NCBI GenBank assembly: GCA_902773195.1
Contig: CACYDL010000262.1
Coordinates: 1 to 59,136, forward strand
Direction: 5' to 3'
Source of the DNA: an uncultured Lachnospiraceae bacterium
Lineage (GTDB): Bacteria > Bacillota_A > Clostridia > Lachnospirales > Lachnospiraceae
DNA length: 59,136 nt
Part shown: positions 45,061-53,049 of the stretch, one piece after another
Numbering within the stretch: position 1 is the stretch's first letter
How the letters are laid out: each line of letters starts with the position of its first letter
Notes under the pieces: model-generated
Database searches by the model: none
What the model saw: only the letters and a program-made list of their open reading frames with translations
Told to the model about the DNA's origin: nothing
Program-made: the position numbers and the translations under genes

Positions 45061-46521
45061 ATGAAGTGGAAACCGACGCACGGATACAGATCAATCGGAA
45101 TCGTAGCTTTTCTTGTGGTAGCAGCAAGCATGCTGTTCTATTTCCTGCTGTTCCGAACCCACACGCTTGGCGTCGGCCTGAGCAAGGTGATCGAAGTGAT
45201 GAGCCCCATCATCTACGGGTTCATCACCGCCTATCTCCTGAACCCGGTCATGACCCTGTTTGAGAAGGCCTCCTACAGGATCATCAGCCGGCTGAAGCTT
45301 CATCCCGGCCGGAAGAGGAAGAAGGTCATACGCATCGCCTCGTCCTTCCTCGCGCTGTTTGCCGCGGGGGTCGTGATCTACGCCCTTCTTTCGAGCGTTC
45401 TTCCCGAGCTGGTCAAGAGCGTCAGAAGCATTGTCTTCAATTTCCAGAGATACGTGAACAACGTCAATCACTTCCTCGACACGGTTCTGAGCGGCAACGC
45501 GGAGCTGGATTCGAAGACGACCGAGCTGATCTCGGAGTACGCCCAGAAGGCCCAGGACTGGCTCAGCGCCGAGATGACGCCCTGGCTGGACAATCTCGTG
45601 AACGGCCTCACCAGCGGCATCTTCAATCTGGTGACCTTCCTGAAGAATATCTTTCTGGGGGTGGTCATCTCTCTGTACATCCTGATCGCGAAGGAGAGCA
45701 TGCTCGCCAGATTCCGGCGCTTTCTGTATGCGGTTCTTCCCGTTCCCACGACAAACCGCATCCTCCACAGCCTGAGATTCGCCGACGAAAAGTTCGGCGG
45801 CTTCATCATCGGCAAGCTGATTGACTCCGCCATCATCGGCGTCATCTGCTATGTCTGCTGCCGCATCTTCAGCTTCCCCTACGCGATGCTGATCTCGGTC
45901 GTCATCGGCGTGACAAACGTCATCCCGTTCTTCGGGCCCTTCATCGGGGCGATCCCGTCCACGGTGCTGATCTTCGTCGTAGATCCCATAAAGGCCCTGA
46001 TCTTCATCATCTTTATCCTCTGCCTCCAGCAGTTCGACGGAAACCTGCTGGGTCCGAGGATCCTCGGCTCCTCGGTGGGCGTCTCCAGCTACATGGTCAT
46101 CGTCTCCATCCTGATCGGTTCCGGCTTCTTCGGGGTCAAGGGAATGGTAATCGCGGTTCCGACCGGCGCCGTGGTCGTCGCCTTCTCCCAGGGAGCGATT
46201 CTCAGAAAGATCAAGAAGAAAGGGCTTCCGGGCAGCCTGGAATCCTACCACTATGTGGATAAGGTCGATCCCCTCACGGGAGAAATCGTCGACCTCGAGA
46301 GAAACAAGGAGGCCGTCAGCCTCTATGACTGGATCCGGAACAAGGGCGACATCCTGAGCGCCTACGAGGAGCCGATCCGGGAGAACAGCTGGGACAGGAC
46401 CATCGAACAGGTCGAGCAGGAGGACGCCGACCTGGGAGGCATCGCCGCGCCGCCGCGAAAGAACCAGGACGGCGGGACGGACGGCAGCGTACCGGAGGAG
46501 GCCTTCCGGGAGGACGACTGA
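45061..46521 (+). CDS. AI-2E family transporter (PerM/YtvI-like)
   Basis: The 486-residue multi-pass membrane protein of the AI-2 exporter / PerM family shows eight or so hydrophobic segments and family segments such as FGGFIIGKLIDSAIIGVICY, GVTNVIPFFGPFIGAIPS, and FDGNLLGPRILG. Substrates vary across the family (some are Na+/H+ antiporters), so the name should not be read as autoinducer transport. A charged C-terminal tail of about 110 residues is longer than usual. No clear Shine-Dalgarno site precedes ATG 45061. Confidence 0.85.
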   Translation: MKWKPTHGYRSIGIVAFLVVAASMLFYFLLFRTHTLGVGLSKVIEVMSPIIYGFITAYLLNPVMTLFEKASYRIISRLKLHPGRKRKKVIRIASSFLALFAAGVVIYALLSSVLPELVKSVRSIVFNFQRYVNNVNHFLDTVLSGNAELDSKTTELISEYAQKAQDWLSAEMTPWLDNLVNGLTSGIFNLVTFLKNIFLGVVISLYILIAKESMLARFRRFLYAVLPVPTTNRILHSLRFADEKFGGFIIGKLIDSAIIGVICYVCCRIFSFPYAMLISVVIGVTNVIPFFGPFIGAIPSTVLIFVVDPIKALIFIIFILCLQQFDGNLLGPRILGSSVGVSSYMVIVSILIGSGFFGVKGMVIAVPTGAVVVAFSQGAILRKIKKKGLPGSLESYHYVDKVDPLTGEIVDLERNKEAVSLYDWIRNKGDILSAYEEPIRENSWDRTIEQVEQEDADLGGIAAPPRKNQDGGTDGSVPEEAFREDD

Positions 46522-46594
46522 GAAGGTTCTTCCCGCCCGCGTCCGCTCTGGCCCGGGGCGGCGCGTCCCCGCTGCGGAAATGCCGGCAAAAAAA

Positions 46595-46625
46595 GTGACA
46601 CAAAAATGTAATATTATGGTAATAT
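46595..46625 (+). promoter_or_regulatory. Possible promoter/operator with AT palindrome
   Basis: GTGACA (46595-46600) upstream of an inverted repeat ATATTA-tgg-TAATAT (46611-46625) in a short AT-rich patch 46-77 bases before the transglutaminase-like gene. The spacing to a -10 is not ideal (19 bases to TAATAT), so this may be a weak promoter overlapped by a regulator site. Confidence 0.4.
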
Positions 46626-46671
46626 GGTCTCAGCTGGTAATCTGCAGCCCACCGTGAAAGGAGTCTACGGT

Positions 46672-47493
46672 ATGAAACTGTACAGGAAAGCCCTCCGGCC
46701 TCTTCTCATCGCCGCTGCCGCCGTGTTCGCGCTGGCGGTTCCGACCGCGGGCAGGACCGAGGCGGCTGTCACCGTATACAAGAACGTCACCGTCAGTTCC
46801 CTGACGGCCACCCAGCGGAAGATCGTCAATTCCATCATGAATCAGGTGAAGAATTCCACCCAGTCCGTCGTCACCATCGACTACAAGACGACCAAGAAGG
46901 GATTTCTCCGGATCTGGAACGCCATCGACGACACCTATTTCCGCTATTATTCCTCCATCAGCATGAAGGCCAACGAGCTCGTCAGCAGCAGGACGGGAGA
47001 GCCCGTCGGAATCCGCATGAAGCTCTACGTGACCACTTCGAGGAACCGCTACAAGCAGCACCTGAAGAATAAGGCAAAGCTTCAGTCGATCGCCAGAACC
47101 GTCACAAAGGGCAAGACCACCGACACCCAGAAGGTGATCGCGATCAACAATTACGTCTGCAAGAAGCTCACCTGGAGGGACAACGCGGGCACCCTCAACG
47201 TCGCCCTCAACTCGAGCTACGCCAAGTGCACCGGCTACGCGACCCTCTTCATGGCCTTGTGCGAGCAGAGCGGCCTTTCGTGCTGCCAGGTCGCCGGGTA
47301 CGCCAGAGGGGGAGGCCATGACTGGAATTACGTCCGGATCGGCAACGGATGGTACTACGTGGATCCGACGTGGAACGACACGACGGGAAACCAGTATCTG
47401 ATCAGCCGGAAGCTCTGGAGCGACCACACCGAGGTCTGGGCAAGAATCTACATCATCAATTTCCAGGCCTGCGGCTATATGTTCGACATCTGA
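46672..47493 (+). CDS. Secreted transglutaminase-like (papain-fold) protein
   Basis: The 273-residue protein has an N-terminal signal peptide (about 1-30, cleavage near RTEA) and no other membrane segment. The transglutaminase-core catalytic triad is visible: C186 (YAKCTGYATLF), H216 (GGGHDWNYV) and D231 (YYVDPTWND). Such proteins act as peptidases or amide-modifying enzymes on the cell surface; the substrate is unknown. AAAGGAG precedes ATG 46672. A strong terminator follows, so it is a single-gene unit. Confidence 0.85.
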   Translation: MKLYRKALRPLLIAAAAVFALAVPTAGRTEAAVTVYKNVTVSSLTATQRKIVNSIMNQVKNSTQSVVTIDYKTTKKGFLRIWNAIDDTYFRYYSSISMKANELVSSRTGEPVGIRMKLYVTTSRNRYKQHLKNKAKLQSIARTVTKGKTTDTQKVIAINNYVCKKLTWRDNAGTLNVALNSSYAKCTGYATLFMALCEQSGLSCCQVAGYARGGGHDWNYVRIGNGWYYVDPTWNDTTGNQYLISRKLWSDHTEVWARIYIINFQACGYMFDI

Positions 47494-47555
47494 TGTATGT
47501 CACCCCGGGTCCGGACTCCGGACAGACAGCTGAAATCAACCGGCCCATTTCACGC

Positions 47556-47588
47556 GCCCGGCAGCACCGTCGCTGCCGGGCCCTTTTT
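47556..47588 (+). terminator. Intrinsic terminator after the transglutaminase-like gene
   Basis: Perfect 10-base stem gcccggcagc / gctgccgggc, six-base loop, then CC and TTTTT (47584-47588). Confidence 0.9.
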
Positions 47589-47731
47589 GTTCCGAAAGGC
47601 CGTTCCGGAAGTTCCGGCGGTGATTCAAGCGCCCGGACCTCCCGGAGACGGGCCGGCGCTTCCGTCAGCGGGAACACGTCTGCCGACGCGCGGCAGCCAA
47701 CGTATAAAGGAATCCCAGGAAGGAGAAATCC

Positions 47732-49417
47732 ATGAAATTCAAAGAAATGCCCTACACCCGCCCGGACGTCGGCGAGATCACAAGACAGCTCGAACAAGTC
47801 ACGGAGAACCTGGCCGGGGCCGCGGACTACGCCTCCGCGAAGGAAGCCTTTCTCGCCAAGGACCGCCTCGAGCGCCGCGTCACGACCGTGTCGACGATCG
47901 CTTCGATCCGTCATTCCATCGACACCAGAGACGCATTTTACGACGGGGAATCCCGGTTCTGGGACAGGACGAAGCCCGAGCTTCAGGCCTATCTGGACAA
48001 GTGGACAGAGACGCTGCTTAGCAGCCCGTTCCGCCCGGACTTTGAAAAAGAGTACGGCCGGATCGTCTTTCTCAACGCGGAGCTGGAGAAGAAGAGCTTC
48101 ACCCCGGAGATCATCCCGGAGCTTCAGCGGGAGAACGAGCTGACCACGGAGTACGAGAAGCTCCTGGCCTCCGCGCAGATTCCCTTTGAGGACGGCGTCT
48201 ATACGCTCTCTCAGATGACCCCGTTCAAAAATGACCCCGACGACGCGAGACGCCTGGCGGCCTGGAAGGCGGAAGGGCAGTGGTTCAAGGAGCATCAGGA
48301 GGCGCTGGACGCTCTCTACGACGAGCTTGTACATCTCAGGGATTCCATGGGGCGGAAGCTTGGTTTTGACGGCTATCTGGGCCTCGGCTACTGCCGCATG
48401 ACGCGGAACTGCTATACCCGGGAGGATCTGGAGCTCTTCCGCAGATCGGTGCGGGAGACGGTGGTTCCCGTCGCGGACATGATCCGGCGGAGACAGGCGG
48501 AGCGCTGCGGGACCCGGTATCCGCTGAGCTTCTCCGACATGCAGCTGGAATTCCGCGACGGCAATCCCAAACCGGCGGGCGGCGCGGAGGACATCCTGAA
48601 CGCGGGCTCCGCGTTCTACCGCGCACTTTCTCCCGAGACCGACGAATTCTTCACGAAGATGCGCGGCATGGAACTGATGGACGTGCTCAGCACCGAGGGG
48701 AAAGAGGGCGGCGGCTACTGCACCGGCCTTCCCGACTACGGAGTTCCCTTCATCTTCGCCAACTTCAACGGGACCCAGGGCGACGTGGAGGTCGTCACCC
48801 ACGAGGCCGGTCACGCCTTCGCCGAGTACCTCAACGAGAGCCGGATTCCGCTCTCCACCGTCTGGCCGAGCATGGAGGCCTGCGAGGTTCATTCGATGTC
48901 GATGGAATTCTTCGCGTGGCCCTGGGCACGGGAATTTTTCGGCGCCGACACGGACAAGTTCCTGTACAGCCATCTCGCCTCCGCCCTCACCTTTATCCCC
49001 TACGGCACGATGGTGGATCATTTCCAGCACATCGTCTACGGGAAGCCGGACCTGACGCCGAAGGAGAGGCACGGCGTCTGGAAGGAGCTTCTGGGCCAGT
49101 ATATGCCCTGGGTGCGGGCCGACGGAGAGATCCCCTTCTATGCGGAGGGAGAGGGATGGCAGAGACAGCACCACATCTACAGCTATCCGCTCTATTACAT
49201 CGACTACTGCCTCGCCCAGACGGTATCGCTTGGCTTCTGGGCCATGATACAGAAGGACAGGGCTAAGGCCTGGGAGCGCTACCTGGCCTACACCCGTCAG
49301 GGAGGCTCCGAGGTATTCACGAAACTCCTCGAAAATGCCGGCCTGCGCAGTCCCTTTGACCCGGAAAATCTGAAAGAAGTCTGTAAAACAGCGGAAGAGT
49401 GGCTCTCCGGGCATTGA
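47732..49417 (+). CDS. M3 family oligoendopeptidase
   Basis: Cytosolic zinc metallopeptidase of 561 residues in the PepF/M3 group, cleaving short peptides. The zinc motif is HEAGH (357-361), followed by the third-ligand region MEACEVHSMSMEFFAWPW. No signal peptide. GGAAGGAGAAATCC precedes ATG 47732. It lies immediately before the oligopeptide importer, whose -35 box overlaps its stop codon, so uptake and breakdown of peptides are likely linked; the shared regulation is inferred. Confidence 0.92.
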   Translation: MKFKEMPYTRPDVGEITRQLEQVTENLAGAADYASAKEAFLAKDRLERRVTTVSTIASIRHSIDTRDAFYDGESRFWDRTKPELQAYLDKWTETLLSSPFRPDFEKEYGRIVFLNAELEKKSFTPEIIPELQRENELTTEYEKLLASAQIPFEDGVYTLSQMTPFKNDPDDARRLAAWKAEGQWFKEHQEALDALYDELVHLRDSMGRKLGFDGYLGLGYCRMTRNCYTREDLELFRRSVRETVVPVADMIRRRQAERCGTRYPLSFSDMQLEFRDGNPKPAGGAEDILNAGSAFYRALSPETDEFFTKMRGMELMDVLSTEGKEGGGYCTGLPDYGVPFIFANFNGTQGDVEVVTHEAGHAFAEYLNESRIPLSTVWPSMEACEVHSMSMEFFAWPWAREFFGADTDKFLYSHLASALTFIPYGTMVDHFQHIVYGKPDLTPKERHGVWKELLGQYMPWVRADGEIPFYAEGEGWQRQHHIYSYPLYYIDYCLAQTVSLGFWAMIQKDRAKAWERYLAYTRQGGSEVFTKLLENAGLRSPFDPENLKEVCKTAEEWLSGH

Positions 49418-49443
49418 CAGAGCCGCTGTTCAAATCGTATAAT
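49414..49443 (+). promoter_or_regulatory. Consensus sigma-A promoter of the peptide importer operon
   Basis: Perfect TTGACA (49414-49419) and perfect TATAAT (49438-49443) with an 18-base spacer, the best promoter in the window. The leader to the SBP start is about 125 bases. Confidence 0.88.
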
Positions 49444-49572
49444 TTTGTTTGGCATTATGCAGCCGGCCGACGGCATTTTTGCCAAAACAGCAGAGGCGCC
49501 GCACAGACGCCCCCGTCTGCGCCCGGATCAGCCGGGAACAGACCGGCCGGAGATGAAAGGAGGACGTTCAGT

Positions 49573-51882
49573 ATGATCAAAGGAAGAAAGTGGTTTGCCC
49601 TTGCCGTGACGGCGGCAATGACGCTCGGGATGTTCGGAGGCACGGCGTCCGCGGCGGAAAGCATCGCCGAGGCCCCTGCCGCGGCGGAAAGCGTCGCCGA
49701 GGCCCCCGCGGAGGAAGCGCGCGAGGATGGATCCCTCGTCGTCGGTTATTCCCCGTTCAACAGCAAGTTTTCGCCGTTCTTTGCCGAGACGGCCTACGAC
49801 CAGGACGTGCAGCTCATGACCCAGCTGCCGCTGCTCAACAGCGACAGAATGGGCGCGATCATCTACAAGGGAATCGAGGGTGAGACCATTCCCTACAACG
49901 GAACGGATTACACCTACTACGGCCCGGCCGACTGCGTCGTGACGGAAAATGAAGACGGAACCGTCTACTACGACTTCACCCTGAGGGACGACCTTGTCTT
50001 CTCCGACGGCGAGCCGCTGACCATCGACGACGTCATCTTCAGCATCTACGTCCGCTGCGATCCGACCTACGACGGCTCGGCGACGCTGTTCTCCCAGCCG
50101 ATCGAAGGCCTCGAGGAGTACAGAAGCGGCATGGATACGCTTTTCAACCTCCTGGTCGAAGCGGGAGAGGACAACACCGATTTCACCTACTGGACGGAAG
50201 ACGAGCAGACCGCGTTCTGGGCCGACTATCATCAGGCCGGCGAAAAGTTCGCGCAGAGCATCGCGGATTACTGCATCGCCAACGGATACAACGCCGAGGG
50301 CGACTCCATCGCCGCCTGCGCCGCCAACTGGGGCTATGAGCTGGCGGATGACGCCACGGCCGGCGACTTCTTCAACGAGATGCTCAGCGCCTACGACAGC
50401 GTCGCCGAGATGACCTCGACGGAAGCCGCGGACGTCAGCTTCGCGGACTGCTTCGAAGACTACGACGCCTACTCCAAGGGCATCGAGGCCGGCGAGAGCG
50501 TTCCGAACATCAGCGGCGTCCAGAAGCTCAGCGACACCGAGCTCCGCATCGTCGCGACCCAGGTCGACGCCACGATGATCTATCAGCTCGCCATGGAGAT
50601 CGCGCCGCTTCATTACTACGGCGACCCGGCCCTCTATGACTACGAGAACAATTCCTTCGGCTTCCCGAAGGGCGACCTGTCCATCGTCAGGTCGAAGACG
50701 ACGGAACCCCTCGGCGCCGGCCCGTACAAATTCGTCAAATACGAAAACGGCGTCGTCACCTTCGAAGCGAACGAGAACTACTTCGACGGCGCGCCGAAGA
50801 CGAAGTATCTGAGCTTCCGCGAATTCACGCAGGAGACGGATAAGCTCAGCGCCATGATCACCGGCACCATCGACGTCACCGAGCCGACCTTCAACAACGA
50901 CACGGTCGACCAGATTCAGCAGATCAACGGCGGCGACATCACCGGCAGCGTGATCACCACGGATACCGTGGACAACCTCGGCTACGGCTACATCGGCATC
51001 AACGTCAACAACGTCAACGTGGGCGGCGTTCCGGATTCCGAGGAATCCAAGAATCTGCGCCGCGCCTTCGCGACCATCTTCTCGGTCTACCGCGACGTCG
51101 CGATCGATTCCTACTACGGCGAGCGCGCCTCGGTCATCAATTACCCGATCTCCAACACCTCCTGGGCGGCTCCGCAGCCCACGGACGACGACTATGAGAT
51201 CGCCTTCTCCACGAACGTCGACGGAGAGCCGATCTACACCTCCGACATGAGCGCCGACGACAGGTACGCCGCGGCGAAGGAGGCGTCCCTCGGATTCTTC
51301 GAGGCGGCCGGCTACACGGTGGAGGACGGCGTCCTCAAGGAAGCTCCGGAAGGCGCGAAGCTTGAGTACGAGGTCCAGATCCCGGGCGACGGCACCGGCG
51401 ATCACCCCGCTTTCATGGTCCTGAAGCTCGCCCATGACGCCCTCAGCGAGATGGGCATGAACCTGATCATCAACGACCTTTCCAACTCCTCCGACCTCTG
51501 GACCGGTCTTGAGGCCGGACAGGTTGACATGTGGTGCGCCGCGTGGGGAGCCACGGTGGATCCGGATATGTACCAGGTCTATTACTCCGGCGTCGGCACC
51601 GACAACGAGCCGGGCGGATCCAACTACATGTACGGCATCGCCGACGAGGAGCTCGACGAGATGATCCTTGACGCCCGTACGTCGACGGATCAGGATTACC
51701 GCAAAGAGATGTACAAGGCCTGCCTCGACACCATCATCGACTGGGCGTGCGAGATCCCGGTCTATCAGAGACAGAACGCCGTCATCTTCAGCACGGAGAG
51801 AGTCAACATGGATACCATGACTCCGGATATTACGACATTCTACAAGTGGTACGCTGAGATTCAGAACGTGGAGATGAACTGA
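49573..51882 (+). CDS. Oligopeptide ABC transporter substrate-binding protein, no lipobox, with insertion
   Basis: SBP_bac_5 family binding protein of 769 residues, longer than the usual 530-600. The signal peptide ends in GTASA-AES and has no cysteine, so it should be cut by signal peptidase I and not be lipid-anchored, unusual for a Gram-positive. A 30-base tandem duplication follows the cleavage site. Core motifs are LVVGYSPFNSKFSPFF, YDFTLRDDLVFSDGEPLTIDDV and LGAGPYKFVKYENGVVTFE. An acidic insertion of about 115 residues lies at about 190-308. AAAGGAGG precedes ATG 49573. The permease and ATPase genes follow. Confidence 0.9.
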   Translation: MIKGRKWFALAVTAAMTLGMFGGTASAAESIAEAPAAAESVAEAPAEEAREDGSLVVGYSPFNSKFSPFFAETAYDQDVQLMTQLPLLNSDRMGAIIYKGIEGETIPYNGTDYTYYGPADCVVTENEDGTVYYDFTLRDDLVFSDGEPLTIDDVIFSIYVRCDPTYDGSATLFSQPIEGLEEYRSGMDTLFNLLVEAGEDNTDFTYWTEDEQTAFWADYHQAGEKFAQSIADYCIANGYNAEGDSIAACAANWGYELADDATAGDFFNEMLSAYDSVAEMTSTEAADVSFADCFEDYDAYSKGIEAGESVPNISGVQKLSDTELRIVATQVDATMIYQLAMEIAPLHYYGDPALYDYENNSFGFPKGDLSIVRSKTTEPLGAGPYKFVKYENGVVTFEANENYFDGAPKTKYLSFREFTQETDKLSAMITGTIDVTEPTFNNDTVDQIQQINGGDITGSVITTDTVDNLGYGYIGINVNNVNVGGVPDSEESKNLRRAFATIFSVYRDVAIDSYYGERASVINYPISNTSWAAPQPTDDDYEIAFSTNVDGEPIYTSDMSADDRYAAAKEASLGFFEAAGYTVEDGVLKEAPEGAKLEYEVQIPGDGTGDHPAFMVLKLAHDALSEMGMNLIINDLSNSSDLWTGLEAGQVDMWCAAWGATVDPDMYQVYYSGVGTDNEPGGSNYMYGIADEELDEMILDARTSTDQDYRKEMYKACLDTIIDWACEIPVYQRQNAVIFSTERVNMDTMTPDITTFYKWYAEIQNVEMN
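49651..49710 (+). repeat. 30-base tandem duplication after the SBP signal peptide
   Basis: Two adjacent 30-base units (49651-49680, 49681-49710) differing at three positions, encoding AAESIAEAPA and AAESVAEAPA. It forms a short Ala/Glu/Pro spacer at the mature N-terminus. Confidence 0.9.
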
Positions 51883-51969
51883 TCAGACGGAACGCAGAAC
51901 ATCCCGCGGCCTGACGGATCCGGTCTGACCCGGAGCCCCGCACCGCAGGACACCGTATGATCCTATGCA

Positions 51970-52008
51970 GGGAAAGCCCCTGTGGTTCCTTACCACAGGG
52001 GCTTTCCC
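51970..52008 (+). other. Strong intercistronic hairpin between SBP and first permease gene
   Basis: Perfect 17-base stem (gggaaagcccctgtggt and its complement) with a five-base loop, 88 bases after the SBP stop and 37 before the permease start. No T-run follows on the + strand, so it looks more like a 3'-end stabiliser or partial terminator that would give more SBP than permease. Confidence 0.7.
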
Positions 52009-52044
52009 GTTAAAAATCCTCGCGCAGCGCCAAAGAGGTGCTTC

Positions 52045-53031
52045 ATGAGAAAATTCATCCTGAAAAGACTGATCATTTCAGCCGTCATACTTGTTTTTGT
52101 CGCGTTCCTGATCTACGTCCTGATGCGCTGTCTTCCCACCTCGTACCTGGAGCAGGTCGCCCGTCAGAAGTCGATGGCGCCCGGTTCCAAGAGCTTCGAG
52201 GAGTGGATGGCGCAGCTGTCCGCCACCTACGGCATGGACAAGGGAATCCTCCAGGGATTCATCGCCTGGTGCGGGAAGGCGCTTCGAGGCGACTTCGGGG
52301 ACAGCTGGAAGTGGACGGTTCCCGTCGTCGAGAAATTCAAGGACTCGGTGTGGATCTCCTTCATCATGGGCGGCATCGCCTTCCTTCTCGAGATTCTCAT
52401 CGCCATCCCCCTGGGCATCATCGCCGCCACGAAGCAGTACAGCCGCACCGATTACACCATCACCATCGTCGCCCTGGCCTGCTTCTCCCTGCCGACGTTC
52501 TTCTTCGCCTCTCTGATGAAGCTGCTGTTCAGCGTCAAGCTCGGCTGGTTCGATCTCGGGGGACTGGTGGGCAGACATTATGAGCAGCTGAGCGCGGCGG
52601 GGCAGATCGCGGACAAGGCGCACCATCTGGTGCTCCCGATCGTCACCCTCGTCGTGATCAGCATCGGGTCGCTGATGCGCTACACGAGAACCAACATGCT
52701 CGAGGTGCTGAACGCGGACTATATCCGCACCGCCAGGGCCAAGGGCCTGTCGGAAGGCCGCGTCATCTACCATCACGCCTTCCGCAACACGCTGATCCCG
52801 CTCGTCACGATGCTCGGCGGCTCTCTGCCCGGGCTGTTTTCCGGCGCGCTGATCACCGAGACGCTCTATTCGATCCCCGGAATCGGCTTTGTCTCCTACC
52901 AGTCCATGATTGCCGGAGACATACCTTTTTCCATGTTCTATCTTGTCTTCCTCGCGATTCTCACGCTGCTCGGAAATCTCATCTCGGATATTCTGTACGC
53001 AGTCGTCGATCCGAGAGTCAGGATCAACTGA
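52045..53031 (+). CDS. Oligopeptide ABC transporter permease, OppB/DppB type
   Basis: The 328-residue BPD-type permease has six hydrophobic segments and the EAA-loop region MRYTRTNMLEVLNADYIRTARAKGLSEGRV, then ITETLYSIPGIG. ATG 52045 (MRKFILKRL) follows AGAGGTG and gives the family N-terminus; a longer frame from 51982 would begin inside the hairpin. It heteropairs with the OppC-type permease encoded ten bases downstream. Confidence 0.93.
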   Translation: MRKFILKRLIISAVILVFVAFLIYVLMRCLPTSYLEQVARQKSMAPGSKSFEEWMAQLSATYGMDKGILQGFIAWCGKALRGDFGDSWKWTVPVVEKFKDSVWISFIMGGIAFLLEILIAIPLGIIAATKQYSRTDYTITIVALACFSLPTFFFASLMKLLFSVKLGWFDLGGLVGRHYEQLSAAGQIADKAHHLVLPIVTLVVISIGSLMRYTRTNMLEVLNADYIRTARAKGLSEGRVIYHHAFRNTLIPLVTMLGGSLPGLFSGALITETLYSIPGIGFVSYQSMIAGDIPFSMFYLVFLAILTLLGNLISDILYAVVDPRVRIN

Positions 53032-53049
53032 GGAAGGGAGATGAAGAAC

